NCBI RefSeq assembly: GCF_003856835.1
Contig: NZ_CP034145.1
Location: forward strand, 1,302,001 to 1,366,000
Length of the DNA: 64,000 nucleotides
Direction of reading: 5' to 3'
DNA from: Haloplanus aerogenes
GTDB lineage: Archaea > Halobacteriota > Halobacteria > Halobacteriales > Haloferacaceae
Shown here: positions 8,451 to 16,360 of the stretch, piece by piece
Numbering within the stretch: position 1 is the first letter of the stretch
Layout of the letters: each line of letters begins with the position of its first letter
The notes under the pieces: generated by a model
What the model was told of the DNA's origin: nothing
Databases searched by the model: none
Seen by the model: the letters and a program-made list of their open reading frames with translations, nothing else
Made by a program: the position numbers and the translations under genes

Positions 8451-9124
8451 GCGTCGCTCACCTCCGCATCCACGGGGTGAACCCTGATCGTCCGCGCCAC
8501 CGACTCGGGGAGGCTCTGTTCGGACTCCCCGATCCGTACCGTCACCATGCCGAACGGTGCTACGTCGACGATGTCGAGTTCCGTCCCCGGTCGCACGCCC
8601 GCGTCGTCGAGGTAGGCGAGTTCCTCCTCGTCGCGGTCACGGACCCGGCTGACGACGACCGTTTCGCCGGCCTCGTGCTCGCTCAACGGCGTCGTCTCGT
8701 CGCTCTCCAGCGGCCGGAGGTCGGCCCCGGGGATCGGATCGCCGTGCGGATCGACCTCCGGGTCGCCGAGCGCGTCCGCCACCCGTCGCTCGAACTCCTC
8801 GGAGATGTGGTGTTCGAGAGCGTCCGCCTCCTCGTGTACGTCCGTCCACGAGTAGTCGAGATGTTCGGCCAGATACGCCTCCAACAGGCGGTGATGGCGG
8901 AGCACCTCCAGCGCCACAGTCTCCCCTTCCGGCGTGAGTTCGACCCCCTTGTACTTCTCGCGCTCCAGCAGGCCCTGATCGGCGAGTTTCTGCACCATGC
9001 TCGTCACCGTCGGGGCCGTCTTGCCAACCTCGTCGGCGATAGCGGAAGTAGACACCGGCGCGCCATCCTCCGACTGGAGCCAGTAGATAGCCTTCAGGTA
9101 GTCTTCCATCGCGTCGCTCAGCAT
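8447..9124 (-). CDS. DtxR/MntR family metal-dependent transcriptional repressor
   Basis: A 225-residue regulator. Residues 1-70 form the winged HTH (SAIADEVGKTAPTVTSMVQKL), 70-140 the metal-binding dimer domain, and the rest an FeoA/SH3-like domain (VRPGTELDIVDVAPFGMVTV). The N-terminal MEDYLKAIY has Asp at the MntR-type selectivity position but Lys where MntR has Glu; RHHRLLE and VHEEADALEHH supply His, Glu and Asp ligands, and the ancillary-site His/Glu of DtxR are kept. This mosaic suggests Mn or Fe sensing. It probably represses itself and the overlapping exporter gene through the palindrome just upstream. Confidence 0.9.
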   Translation of the reverse strand: MLSDAMEDYLKAIYWLQSEDGAPVSTSAIADEVGKTAPTVTSMVQKLADQGLLEREKYKGVELTPEGETVALEVLRHHRLLEAYLAEHLDYSWTDVHEEADALEHHISEEFERRVADALGDPEVDPHGDPIPGADLRPLESDETTPLSEHEAGETVVVSRVRDRDEEELAYLDDAGVRPGTELDIVDVAPFGMVTVRIGESEQSLPESVARTIRVHPVDAEVSDA

Positions 9125-9137
9125 CTATCTATCTGAA

Positions 9138-9151
9138 TTTGATGCGTCTAA
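9138..9151. promoter_or_regulatory. Candidate operator of the DtxR-type repressor
   Basis: TTTGATGCGTCTAA is an imperfect inverted repeat (5 of 7 positions symmetric: TTAGACG against TTTGATG). It lies between the TATA box and the repressor start codon, only 13 nt from the ATG, which is where an archaeal repressor would block transcription. Binding is inference. Confidence 0.45.
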
Positions 9152-9152
9152 T

Positions 9153-9160
9153 CTATAAAC
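9153..9160 (-). promoter_or_regulatory. TATA box of the regulator-exporter pair
   Basis: On the minus strand GTTTATAG centres about 30 nt upstream of the ATG at 9124, giving a leaderless or nearly leaderless transcript as is common in haloarchaea. Confidence 0.5.
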
Positions 9161-9203
9161 CTGTTGTGCCGAAACCGTTCGCAGTGGACGTGTCCGCGTC
9201 CGC

Positions 9204-10376
9204 TCAGACTCCCTGTCCCATCAGATGACTCCGGAGCACGTCGGCCGTCTTCACGCCCGCGTCGGCGTTGACGACGAGGGCCGACTCGTCCGCCCCAAGG
9301 TCGCCTCGCTCGGCGAGCGCCCACGCACCCGCGGCCGCCACGCCACCCGTCGCCCCGACTTCCGTTCCGAGGCGCTGGGTGAGCGCGACGGCGCTCTCCA
9401 GTAGATCCTCGTCGGCGACGGTGATCGCCCCACCAGCCGTCTCGGTCAGGGCGTCGAGCGCCATCGCCCCACCCGTCGGCGCGGGGAGTTCCAGTTCGCC
9501 ACAGATGGTGTCGGGGTACTCGACCGGCTCCACGTCCGCCGCACCGGCGTCGTGCGCCTCGACGATGGGCGCACACCCCTCGGGCTGGACGGCGTAACAC
9601 CGCGGCACCCGTTCCGTCAGGCCGAGTGCCGCGAGATCTTGGAACCCGCGCGCGACCCCGACGAGCGTCTCACCCGTCCCGACGGCGAGGACGACGGCAT
9701 CCGGCGCGGTCCAGTCACGTTCGGCGGCCACCTCGTACGCCAGCGTCCGGTACGCGTCGTGGCGGTACGGTGTCGTGAACGCCTGCAGGGAGTACCAGTC
9801 GCGCTGGAGGTCGGATTCGAGCGCGTCGAGCGCGTCGGGGTACCGCCCGCCGATCACCCGCATGTCCGCGCCGTGGACGTTCACCATCGCCTTGTTCGGG
9901 AAGGGCGCGCGGGAGGGGAGGTAGGCGTACAGATCGGTGTCGATCCGGCCAGCGTAGGCGGCCGCGGCCTGCCCGGCGTCGCCCGGCGCCGCGAGCGCCA
10001 GCAACTCGGCGCCGTGTGCCCGCGCCATCGTCACCGCGACCGACAGTCCCCGGTCGAGGATGCTCCCCGTCGGGTTGCGTCCCTCGTCTTTGAGGTGGAC
10101 GTGCCCGACACCCATCTCCGCCGCGAGGTCGGGGGCGTCGAGCAACGGCGTCGCACCCTCGCCCGCCGAGACGGCGCGGTCGGCCGGAACGGGCAGGAGG
10201 GCGTCGTACTCCCACATGGAATCGGGCGCGGTCGGAAGATCGTCGGCATCGACGCCGTCTAGGTCGTAGACGGGATCGAGCGGTGCGTCGGCGTCGCTCC
10301 GCCCCACGTGGTCGGGTGCGTACCGGTCGCCGGTCGCCGTGCAGTCGAGGCCGACGAACGCGTCGGAGGTGTCCAT
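9204..10376 (-). CDS. Threonine-synthase-like protein lacking the PLP lysine
   Basis: A 390-residue protein with the fold type II PLP-enzyme layout of threonine synthase (GEGATPLL, VHLKDEGRNPTGS, GGVAAAGAWAL). In active enzymes the next segment is S-F-K-D-R-G, whose lysine binds PLP; here it is SILDRG, so the lysine is leucine. The STGN cofactor/substrate loop is replaced by APGDAG and the GNAGN-like glycine loop by GTGET. It is therefore probably not a PLP catalyst. The start is the ATG at 10374-10376; the gene is divergent from the flavoprotein gene. Possible roles are regulatory or ligand-binding, but this is unproven. Confidence 0.82.
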   Translation of the reverse strand: MDTSDAFVGLDCTATGDRYAPDHVGRSDADAPLDPVYDLDGVDADDLPTAPDSMWEYDALLPVPADRAVSAGEGATPLLDAPDLAAEMGVGHVHLKDEGRNPTGSILDRGLSVAVTMARAHGAELLALAAPGDAGQAAAAYAGRIDTDLYAYLPSRAPFPNKAMVNVHGADMRVIGGRYPDALDALESDLQRDWYSLQAFTTPYRHDAYRTLAYEVAAERDWTAPDAVVLAVGTGETLVGVARGFQDLAALGLTERVPRCYAVQPEGCAPIVEAHDAGAADVEPVEYPDTICGELELPAPTGGAMALDALTETAGGAITVADEDLLESAVALTQRLGTEVGATGGVAAAGAWALAERGDLGADESALVVNADAGVKTADVLRSHLMGQGV

Positions 10377-10443
10377 GCCGGCGGTTGCGACCGGAGGGGG
10401 AAATCTCCGTGGGTTCTTTGTCTCACCTCCCCTTCTCCCCGGC

Positions 10444-11721
10444 ATGGACGACCAACCGTCGGTCGCCGTCGTCGGCGCGGGACTGGCTGGCCTCGTCGCC
10501 GCCCGTCATCTCGCCGACGTGGGCGCGGACGTAACCGTCTTCGAACGGCGCGACGAGGTGGGCGGCCGGGTCCGAACCCGCCACGAGGACGGCTACACGC
10601 TCGACCGTGGCTTTCAGGTGCTCTTTACCGCCTACCCGGCCGTGCGGCGCGAACTCGACCTCGACGCCCTCGACCTGCACTCCTTCTCGCCCGGCGCTGT
10701 CATCGCTCGCCCCGGCGAGCGGTCGGTGCTCTCCGACCCGCTGCGCGACCCGTTCTCGTTCACCGACACGCTGTTCAACCACGAGGTGACGACGACCGAC
10801 AAACTCCGGACGCTCGCCCTCCGCCAACACGTCGGCAGCCGCGACGAGGCGGATATCTTCGCCAGCGCTGACGCCCCCATCGACGACTACCTCCACGACT
10901 GGGGCTTCTCCCACCGCTACATCGACAACTTCGTCGCCCCCTTCTACGGCGGCATCACCCTCGATCGCTCTCTCTCCACCTCGAAGCGCGTCTTCGAGTA
11001 CACGTTCAAGGCGATGAGCGAGGGGCGGGTCGCCCTTCCGGCCGATGGCATGGGCGCGGTCCCCGACCAACTGGCCGACCGCGCCCGCGACGCGGGGGCG
11101 ACGATCCACTGCGCGGAACCCGTCGCCTCGGTGACGGCCGACGACGACCGGGCGACCGTCGAGACGGAGACGCTGACGGTCGAAACCGACGCCGTCGTCG
11201 TCGCCGCCGATCCGCGGACTGCCCGCCGCCTGACCGGCGTGGCGGCCATTCCGACGACTGCCCGCTCCTCCGTGGCCTGTTACTGCTCCCTCCCCGGCGA
11301 CGCACCCCTCGACGACGGGCGGAAGATCCACCTCAACGCGGCCGGCGATCGCCCCAACGCCATCGCGCCGCTCTCCGCCGTCGCGCCCTCGTACGCCCCC
11401 GACGACCACCACCTCCTCGCGGCGACGTTTTTAGGAAGCGACGCGCTCGACGCCGACGACGCCGACCTCGTCGACGCCACCCGTGACGCCCTCGAATCGT
11501 GGTACCCCGAACGCCTGTTCGGCGGCCTCGACCACGTCCACACCGACCGGATCGAGTTCGCGCAGTTCGCTCAGCCCCCCGGGATTCACGACGACCTGCC
11601 CGACACGCGCGACCCTGCCGGTCCCGTCTACCTCGCCGGCGACTACACCGCGTGGTCGTCGATTCAGGGGGCGATGCGGAGCGGGCGGGAAGCGGCCGAC
11701 GCCGTGATCGACGACCTCTAG
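10444..11721 (+). CDS. FAD-dependent oxidoreductase (flavin amine oxidase/phytoene desaturase-like)
   Basis: A 425-residue flavoprotein. The N-terminal VAVVGAGLAGLVAARHL is the FAD-binding Rossmann motif, followed by VFERRDEVGGRVRT, the R-x-x-G-G-R segment of the protoporphyrinogen oxidase/amine oxidase/phytoene desaturase superfamily. The C-terminus VYLAGDYTAWSSIQGAMRSG is the second FAD motif. The substrate is unknown; a terpenoid or carotenoid step is possible in a haloarchaeon but not shown. Starts at ATG 10444 (MDDQPSVAVVGAG). It is convergent with the next gene, sharing a CTAG stop overlap. Confidence 0.87.
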   Translation: MDDQPSVAVVGAGLAGLVAARHLADVGADVTVFERRDEVGGRVRTRHEDGYTLDRGFQVLFTAYPAVRRELDLDALDLHSFSPGAVIARPGERSVLSDPLRDPFSFTDTLFNHEVTTTDKLRTLALRQHVGSRDEADIFASADAPIDDYLHDWGFSHRYIDNFVAPFYGGITLDRSLSTSKRVFEYTFKAMSEGRVALPADGMGAVPDQLADRARDAGATIHCAEPVASVTADDDRATVETETLTVETDAVVVAADPRTARRLTGVAAIPTTARSSVACYCSLPGDAPLDDGRKIHLNAAGDRPNAIAPLSAVAPSYAPDDHHLLAATFLGSDALDADDADLVDATRDALESWYPERLFGGLDHVHTDRIEFAQFAQPPGIHDDLPDTRDPAGPVYLAGDYTAWSSIQGAMRSGREAADAVIDDL

Positions 11722-12389
11722 TCGAACCGCGTCTCGGTGCCGAGATACCGCCCCTCGACCGTGTTCCCGATGTCCGCGTAGAACAGCGCGAGCGTCGCCT
11801 CCAGATCCCCGGTCAGATAGTGATCGACGATTTCGGCCAACTGCGCCCGGAACCGCCCACCCGTCTCGGTGCCGAGCGTCCGGAGGTACGCCGGCCCGAG
11901 TTCCTCGCCGAACCGCGTGTTCGTGAGCGGTTCGCCCCGCCAGACGGTCGTCGCCGGTTCGTGACCGTAGGCCTCCAGACAGGCTTCGAGTCGCGGCCAC
12001 GACACTCCCTCCTCGTCGGCCCGCTGTTTCCGATCCAGAAAGAGGTCGAGGTGTGCCGGCGGTTCGGTGATCGCCGGCAAGTCCATCCCCGCGCCGAGCC
12101 GGTCGAGCCGGTCCGTGACGAACGGCAGGTCGAACTCGACGCCGTTGTACGTCACGAGACGGTCGGCGTCGGTGTCCGCGAGACACGTCATCGCCCGCTC
12201 GACGAGGGCGGCCTCGTCCACCCCGCCGCGGTGAAACGTCTCGTAGGTCGCCTCCGTCAGCGGATCGGCGCAGTCGTGAACGCCGACGCCGACGGAGACG
12301 AGTTCGCCTGCGGTCGGATCGGTCGCCGTCGTCTCGATGTCGACGGTCGCGATCCGTTCGTGTCCGGGGTCGTCGCGGGGGTAGCGCAT
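11718..12389 (-). CDS. RNase H-like 3'-5' exonuclease domain protein
   Basis: A DnaQ/RNase H-fold nuclease. Motif I is TVDIETTATDP (Asp and Glu), motif II is LVTYNGVEFDLPF, and the remaining acid sits in HYLTGDLEATLALF. This layout matches the YprB/COG3359 group of predicted exonucleases. I prefer the ATG at 12387-12389 (MRYPRDDPGHERI), 223 residues; an ATG at 12414-12416 would add nine. Nucleic-acid substrate unknown. The gene is divergent from the PH-domain pair and its stop overlaps that of the flavoprotein gene. Confidence 0.82.
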   Translation of the reverse strand: MRYPRDDPGHERIATVDIETTATDPTAGELVSVGVGVHDCADPLTEATYETFHRGGVDEAALVERAMTCLADTDADRLVTYNGVEFDLPFVTDRLDRLGAGMDLPAITEPPAHLDLFLDRKQRADEEGVSWPRLEACLEAYGHEPATTVWRGEPLTNTRFGEELGPAYLRTLGTETGGRFRAQLAEIVDHYLTGDLEATLALFYADIGNTVEGRYLGTETRFD

Positions 12390-12480
12390 AGGTGCAGTCC
12401 TCACCTGTTTCGTCATCGGGTTTACGATGTCGGTGTATCCGGCCCCATCATTTACCACCCATCACGCGAGACGTGCCGGT

Positions 12481-13116
12481 ATGGAAACCCGTCCCGATTG
12501 GCTCTCCCTCGACGCCGACGAGACGGTCGTCTGGCAGGGTGCGCCCCGCCTCCGGCGCATCCTTCCGACGGCCGCCGCCGCGACGCTCTGGATCGTCTTC
12601 CTCGTACTCGGTGCCCTCCTCGGCCCCCGAGTCGCGCCCGAAATCGCGCTGGTGTTCCCGCGTATCGTTCTCGCCGGTGCCGCTCTCCTGCTCTCGCTCC
12701 CGGCACTCGCCGCCGTCGCGTGGGCCTACTTGCGGACCACGAACGTCGACTACGTCCTCACCGAGCGGAACCTGTACCGCAAGGCGGGCGTCCTGTCGAC
12801 GCGCGTCTCCCGGATCGGCCTCGCCACCGTCCAGAGTACGAGCCTGACGAAAAACGTCTGGGGGAACCTCTTCGACTACGGCACCATCGAGATCAGTACC
12901 GCCGGCTCCGACGGCGTCGACCTGCGCCTCACGGATCTGGACGACCCCGAACCCATCCGGGCCGAGATCCGACAGTTGACGGGCAGTCGGCAGTCAGAAC
13001 GCGATGCCGCTCCGGCGATGCCCATCGACACCGCGACGGCCGACACGCTCCACGCCGACTTCCGGGCGCTCCGCGACGCCGCGACTCGCGTGGAAGGGGT
13101 GGTGAGCGAGCGATGA
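12481..13116 (+). CDS. PH-domain (bPH2/YdbS-like) membrane protein, copy 1
   Basis: A 211-residue protein with two transmembrane helices (residues about 32-52 and 62-85), followed by a bacterial-type PH domain: TNVDYVLTERNLYRKAGV, then a conserved QSTSLTKNVWGNLFDYGTI segment. The N-terminus WLSLDADETVVWQG is typical of this family. The C-terminal tail is probably cytoplasmic. The stop overlaps the start of its paralogue (ATGA), so they are co-translated. Function unknown; membrane-associated scaffolding or stress roles are only guesses. The ATG at 12481 is preferred over a longer frame. Confidence 0.8.
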   Translation: METRPDWLSLDADETVVWQGAPRLRRILPTAAAATLWIVFLVLGALLGPRVAPEIALVFPRIVLAGAALLLSLPALAAVAWAYLRTTNVDYVLTERNLYRKAGVLSTRVSRIGLATVQSTSLTKNVWGNLFDYGTIEISTAGSDGVDLRLTDLDDPEPIRAEIRQLTGSRQSERDAAPAMPIDTATADTLHADFRALRDAATRVEGVVSER

Positions 13117-13811
13117 GCGAGTCGACGGATGCGGACGCCGAGTCCGTGGCCGAGATGGACGCCGGCGACGACGCCCCACCCGAGTGGCTCTCGCTCGACC
13201 CCGGCGAGGACATCGTCTGGATCGGCCGCCCGGCGTTCGAGACGCTCTACGGAACCCTCCTCAGCGGCCTGCTGTTGACCGTCTTCCTCATCGGATTCTT
13301 GATCCTGCTGGGCGTCCCCTTCGCCTACCTCCGCATCCAGAACACCGACTACGTGGTCACCACCGAATCGCTGTACGTCAAATCCGGTATCTTCTCGACC
13401 AACATCGAGACGGTGGATCTGGACCGTATCCAGAACACGGAGTACAACCGGAGTTTCTGGGGCAAGCAGTTCGGCTACGGGAGCATCTCGATCAGCACCG
13501 CCGGGAGCAGCGGCGCGGAGATATCCTTCGACGGGATTCCGGACGCGCCGGCCGTCCGCGACCGGATCACCGAACTCCAGCGGCGCCACTCGGGGCGCGG
13601 CGACGACGGAGCGGGTGATCGAGAGGGTGAGCGTCCCGCCAGCGCCGATCAGATCACCGAACTGATCGAGGAGGTGCGCGCCACCCGCGAGGCGTTCGAG
13701 CGAATCGAACGCCACCTCGCCGACGGCGAGGCGTCGAGCGTCCAGCCGTCGTCCACAGATTCGGACGGCACGGATGCGAGCGCCGACACCGGCGACGACC
13801 CCGACCGCTAG
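13113..13811 (+). CDS. PH-domain (bPH2/YdbS-like) membrane protein, copy 2
   Basis: A 232-residue paralogue of the preceding gene with the same plan: an acidic N-terminus, WLSLDPGEDIVWIGRP, two transmembrane helices, then TDYVVTTESLYVKSGI and QNTEYNRSFWGKQFGYGSI. It carries an extra C-terminal acidic tail with a predicted helix (ITELIEEVRATREAFERIER) that could self-associate. Start at ATG 13113. The two copies probably form a hetero-oligomer; that is inference from the overlap and shared domain. Confidence 0.8.
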   Translation: MSESTDADAESVAEMDAGDDAPPEWLSLDPGEDIVWIGRPAFETLYGTLLSGLLLTVFLIGFLILLGVPFAYLRIQNTDYVVTTESLYVKSGIFSTNIETVDLDRIQNTEYNRSFWGKQFGYGSISISTAGSSGAEISFDGIPDAPAVRDRITELQRRHSGRGDDGAGDREGERPASADQITELIEEVRATREAFERIERHLADGEASSVQPSSTDSDGTDASADTGDDPDR

Positions 13812-13812
13812 C

Positions 13813-14907
13813 CTACTCCCGCAGGAACGCTTCGTCGCCGTACGCCGAAAGCATCGACAGGAAGCCCTCGCGCTGTCGCTCCAGTTCCGGCGGCAGGTCC
13901 GCGTACGCGTAATCGAACATCGACTCGGGATCGGCCTCCTTCTCCGACGCCTCGTCGATGATGGCCGCGACGTGATCCTCGATGTCGGCCTGAATCTCCG
14001 CGTCCAGTTCGTCGTCCAGCCGTCCCGTCCGGCGGAGGAACGCCTCGAAGCGCGTCAGCGGGTCGCGCTCTTTCCACACCTCCACCTCCTCGTCGTCGCG
14101 GTAGACGGTTGGGTCGTCGGCGGTGGTGTGGGCACCGAAGCGATACGTCACCGCCTCGATCAGCGTCGGCCGCGTCTCCCCCTCGTCGGGGTCGCGCGCC
14201 CGCTCGACCGCTTCCTTCGTCACCGCGTAACAGGCGAGGGGGTCCATGCCGTCGACGCGGATTCCTTCCATCCCGTAGGCGTCGGCTTTCACCGCGATGG
14301 TGTCGCTCGCGGTCTGGTTCTCGACAGGGTGGGAGATGGCCCAGCCGTTGTTGTTACAGAAGAAGACCGTCGGCGTGTCGAAGACGCCAGCGAAGTTCAT
14401 CGCCTCGTGGAAGTCGCCCTCGCTGGTCGCGCCGTCGCCGAAGTGGACGACCGTCGCCCGCTCGTCACCCTTCAGTTTCGAGGCCCACGCCATCCCCACC
14501 GCGTGCGGGAGGTGGTCCGCGATGGCGATGTTGAGCGGGAAGACGTGTTTGTCCGCGAGGCTGGCGTTGCCCGATTCGTGGCCCATCCAGTACTCCAGAT
14601 AGCCGGCGTCGAGGTCGCGAACGACGACGGCGCCGTGTTCGCGGTACTGGTAGAGGATCCAGTCGTCGGGCGCGAGGGCGTACGTCGATCCGATCTGCGC
14701 ACCCTCTTGCCCCGCGCCGGAGGCGAAGGTGCCGATCCGTCCCTGCCGCTGGATATTGATCGCCCGCTGGTCGAAGTGGCGGGTCAATCGCATATCACGA
14801 TACATACCCACGAGCGTCTCGTCGGAGAGGTCGGGCATCGCCGCCTCGTCCACCACCTGTCCCTCCTCGTCGAGTACCCGTACGAGTTCGTCGGGGTCGT
14901 AGTCCAC
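13813..14907 (-). CDS. 2-oxoacid dehydrogenase E1 component, alpha subunit (orphan)
   Basis: Thiamine-diphosphate enzyme that decarboxylates pyruvate or branched-chain 2-oxoacids in partnership with an E1-beta subunit. The ThDP motif runs from GDGATSEGDFHE to CNNNGWAIS, and YREHGAVVVRDL matches the family. It is 364 residues, normal length. The GTG start at 14905-14907 is supported by a Shine-Dalgarno GGAGGTGA six bases upstream. No E1-beta, E2 or E3 gene lies within 13 kb upstream or 49 kb downstream in this window, which is unusual. It may pair with subunits encoded elsewhere. Confidence 0.88.
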   Translation of the reverse strand: MDYDPDELVRVLDEEGQVVDEAAMPDLSDETLVGMYRDMRLTRHFDQRAINIQRQGRIGTFASGAGQEGAQIGSTYALAPDDWILYQYREHGAVVVRDLDAGYLEYWMGHESGNASLADKHVFPLNIAIADHLPHAVGMAWASKLKGDERATVVHFGDGATSEGDFHEAMNFAGVFDTPTVFFCNNNGWAISHPVENQTASDTIAVKADAYGMEGIRVDGMDPLACYAVTKEAVERARDPDEGETRPTLIEAVTYRFGAHTTADDPTVYRDDEEVEVWKERDPLTRFEAFLRRTGRLDDELDAEIQADIEDHVAAIIDEASEKEADPESMFDYAYADLPPELERQREGFLSMLSAYGDEAFLRE

Positions 14908-14913
14908 AGTCAG

Positions 14914-14921
14914 TCACCTCC
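14914..14921 (-). promoter_or_regulatory. Shine-Dalgarno that fixes the GTG start of E1-alpha
   Basis: On the minus strand GGAGGTGA ends six bases before the GTG at 14907. In a genome where most genes look leaderless, this strong site decides the start over later internal ATG codons. Confidence 0.6.
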
Positions 14922-15015
14922 CGCGGATCGGTGTGGTCGCTCGCCGCTCTCCACACGCCGCCGCGGGTGTCGCCGTCCGTACATACGTCGGCCGAGACGC
15001 TCCGCCGAGTAAATC

Positions 15016-15717
15016 CTATCGCCGGAGATAGGGTCGGAGGTCGGCGAGTGGGGGGAACCACAGCGTCTCGGCCGCACCGTCGTCGGTTCGGTCGATCACC
15101 CCCGGCCGAACCGCGTCGAGGTCGGGCACCAGCGGCGAGTCGACGGCGTCGCGGCGTTCGATCCGTAGCCCCGCCGCGAACGTCGAGAACGCCGGCAGCA
15201 CGAGCGTCGGCCGGTCGCGGTACCCCTCGGCGGTCCAGAGGAAGCAGTCGCGCTTGCGACCCTCCATCTCGATGGCAGGGTGGAGGTGACCACAGACGTA
15301 CCGCTCGGCGTCCGTTTCGGGTGCCTCGTGGCCGTGACAGACGAGCGTTCCGTCGGGCAGGCGGTACGCGTCGTGGACGGGACCGGGCCAGATGCCCGCG
15401 AGGCCGCCGTCGTGATTGCCCGCGACGGCGACGGGCCGCGCCCCCGCCGCGCGGACGGCGCCCGCGAGTGCCCGGATCGTCCCCGCGGTTCGGTCGCTCG
15501 GCGCGCCAAATCGGTGGCACAGGTCGCCCGCGAAGACGACCGTCTCCGGTTCCATCGCGGCCATCGCTGCCGTCAACCGGTCCAGCAAATCCTGTCGCTC
15601 GTCGAGGAGGATGCCGGCGTTCGTCGCCGTGGCACGGCCGGCGTGGAGGTCGGCCACGACCAGCGTCGCCGCTGCCGGGAGAAACACCGTCCGGCCGTAG
15701 GTATCGGGGGGTGTCAC
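15016..15717 (-). CDS. Metallophosphoesterase
   Basis: A calcineurin-like phosphoesterase of 233 residues. The metal motifs are complete and in order: VADLHAG, FAGDLCHR, AGNHDGG, VCHGHEAP and CGHLHP. It resembles the haloarchaeal/ICC-like group also seen beside DNA-ligase or helicase genes, but no such partner is present here. Substrate unknown (phosphodiester or phosphomonoester). A GTG at 15715-15717 is the start. It follows the J-domain gene with a 7-nt gap and is probably cotranscribed with it. Confidence 0.88.
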   Translation of the reverse strand: MTPPDTYGRTVFLPAAATLVVADLHAGRATATNAGILLDERQDLLDRLTAAMAAMEPETVVFAGDLCHRFGAPSDRTAGTIRALAGAVRAAGARPVAVAGNHDGGLAGIWPGPVHDAYRLPDGTLVCHGHEAPETDAERYVCGHLHPAIEMEGRKRDCFLWTAEGYRDRPTLVLPAFSTFAAGLRIERRDAVDSPLVPDLDAVRPGVIDRTDDGAAETLWFPPLADLRPYLRR

Positions 15718-15724
15718 GGCGCCC

Positions 15725-16321
15725 TCAGTCCGCGTGTTCCCTCGCGGTGGCGTACGCGTCCTGCAGGCGTTTGAACGATTCGCTGTCGCCGCCGTGGTCC
15801 GGGTGGACGTTCTTGACCTGCCGCCGGTAGGCGCGTTTCACCTCGTCGGCGCCGGCGGTCGGCGGCAGGCCGAGGCGGGCGAAGGCGGTGCCGATCCGGG
15901 TCGACGACGTGACACCGTTTTCGTCCCGTCTCGGCGTCTCGAACGGCAGTCGGCGGCCGAGTTGATGGCCGGGCATCTCGTGTTCGCAGAGGACGGCGGC
16001 GGTTCCCGCACGCTCGATCCGGAAGTACGCCTGCGGGTCGAAGGTGATCGCCACCTCGTGGTCGGGCAGGTAGAAGGCGACAGTGTCGTCGTGGACGGCC
16101 GCGTCCTCGACGTAGCGCTCGCCGATCGAGTCGAGATAGGTTCGGATCTCTCCTCGCCGTCGGTCGGTGCCGTCGACCCGCGGGCCGCGATCCATCGGTG
16201 GCGACGGAAACAGGCGACCGCCGACGACGAAGATACCCGCGACGAGGACGACGGCGGCGGCGCCCATGGCGACTCCCGCCAGCAGCCACGGCGGGACCAG
16301 TTGCACCCACTCCGGTAGCAC
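15725..16321 (-). CDS. Membrane-anchored DnaJ-domain protein
   Basis: A 198-residue protein with an N-terminal transmembrane helix (about residues 12-34), a middle halobacteria-type domain, and a C-terminal J domain ending ADEVKRAYRRQVKNVHPDHGG with the essential HPD motif. J domains recruit Hsp70 (DnaK), so it likely tethers DnaK to the membrane. It lacks the Gly/Phe and zinc regions of true DnaJ. The start is a GTG at 16319-16321. It lies 39 nt after the PAC2 gene, so it could be read as an extension of that operon, followed by the phosphoesterase. Confidence 0.82.
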   Translation of the reverse strand: MLPEWVQLVPPWLLAGVAMGAAAVVLVAGIFVVGGRLFPSPPMDRGPRVDGTDRRRGEIRTYLDSIGERYVEDAAVHDDTVAFYLPDHEVAITFDPQAYFRIERAGTAAVLCEHEMPGHQLGRRLPFETPRRDENGVTSSTRIGTAFARLGLPPTAGADEVKRAYRRQVKNVHPDHGGDSESFKRLQDAYATAREHAD

Positions 16322-16360
16322 GGCCGTCCGTTGGCAATGCGTGATAAAGAACTTCTCGCC

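Noticed and set aside
13113-13811. The two PH-domain proteins as SPFH or FtsX-like proteins
   Set aside because: Helix count (two, near the N-terminus) and the conserved YVxT...Y motif fit bacterial PH domains better; no coiled SPFH domain is seen.
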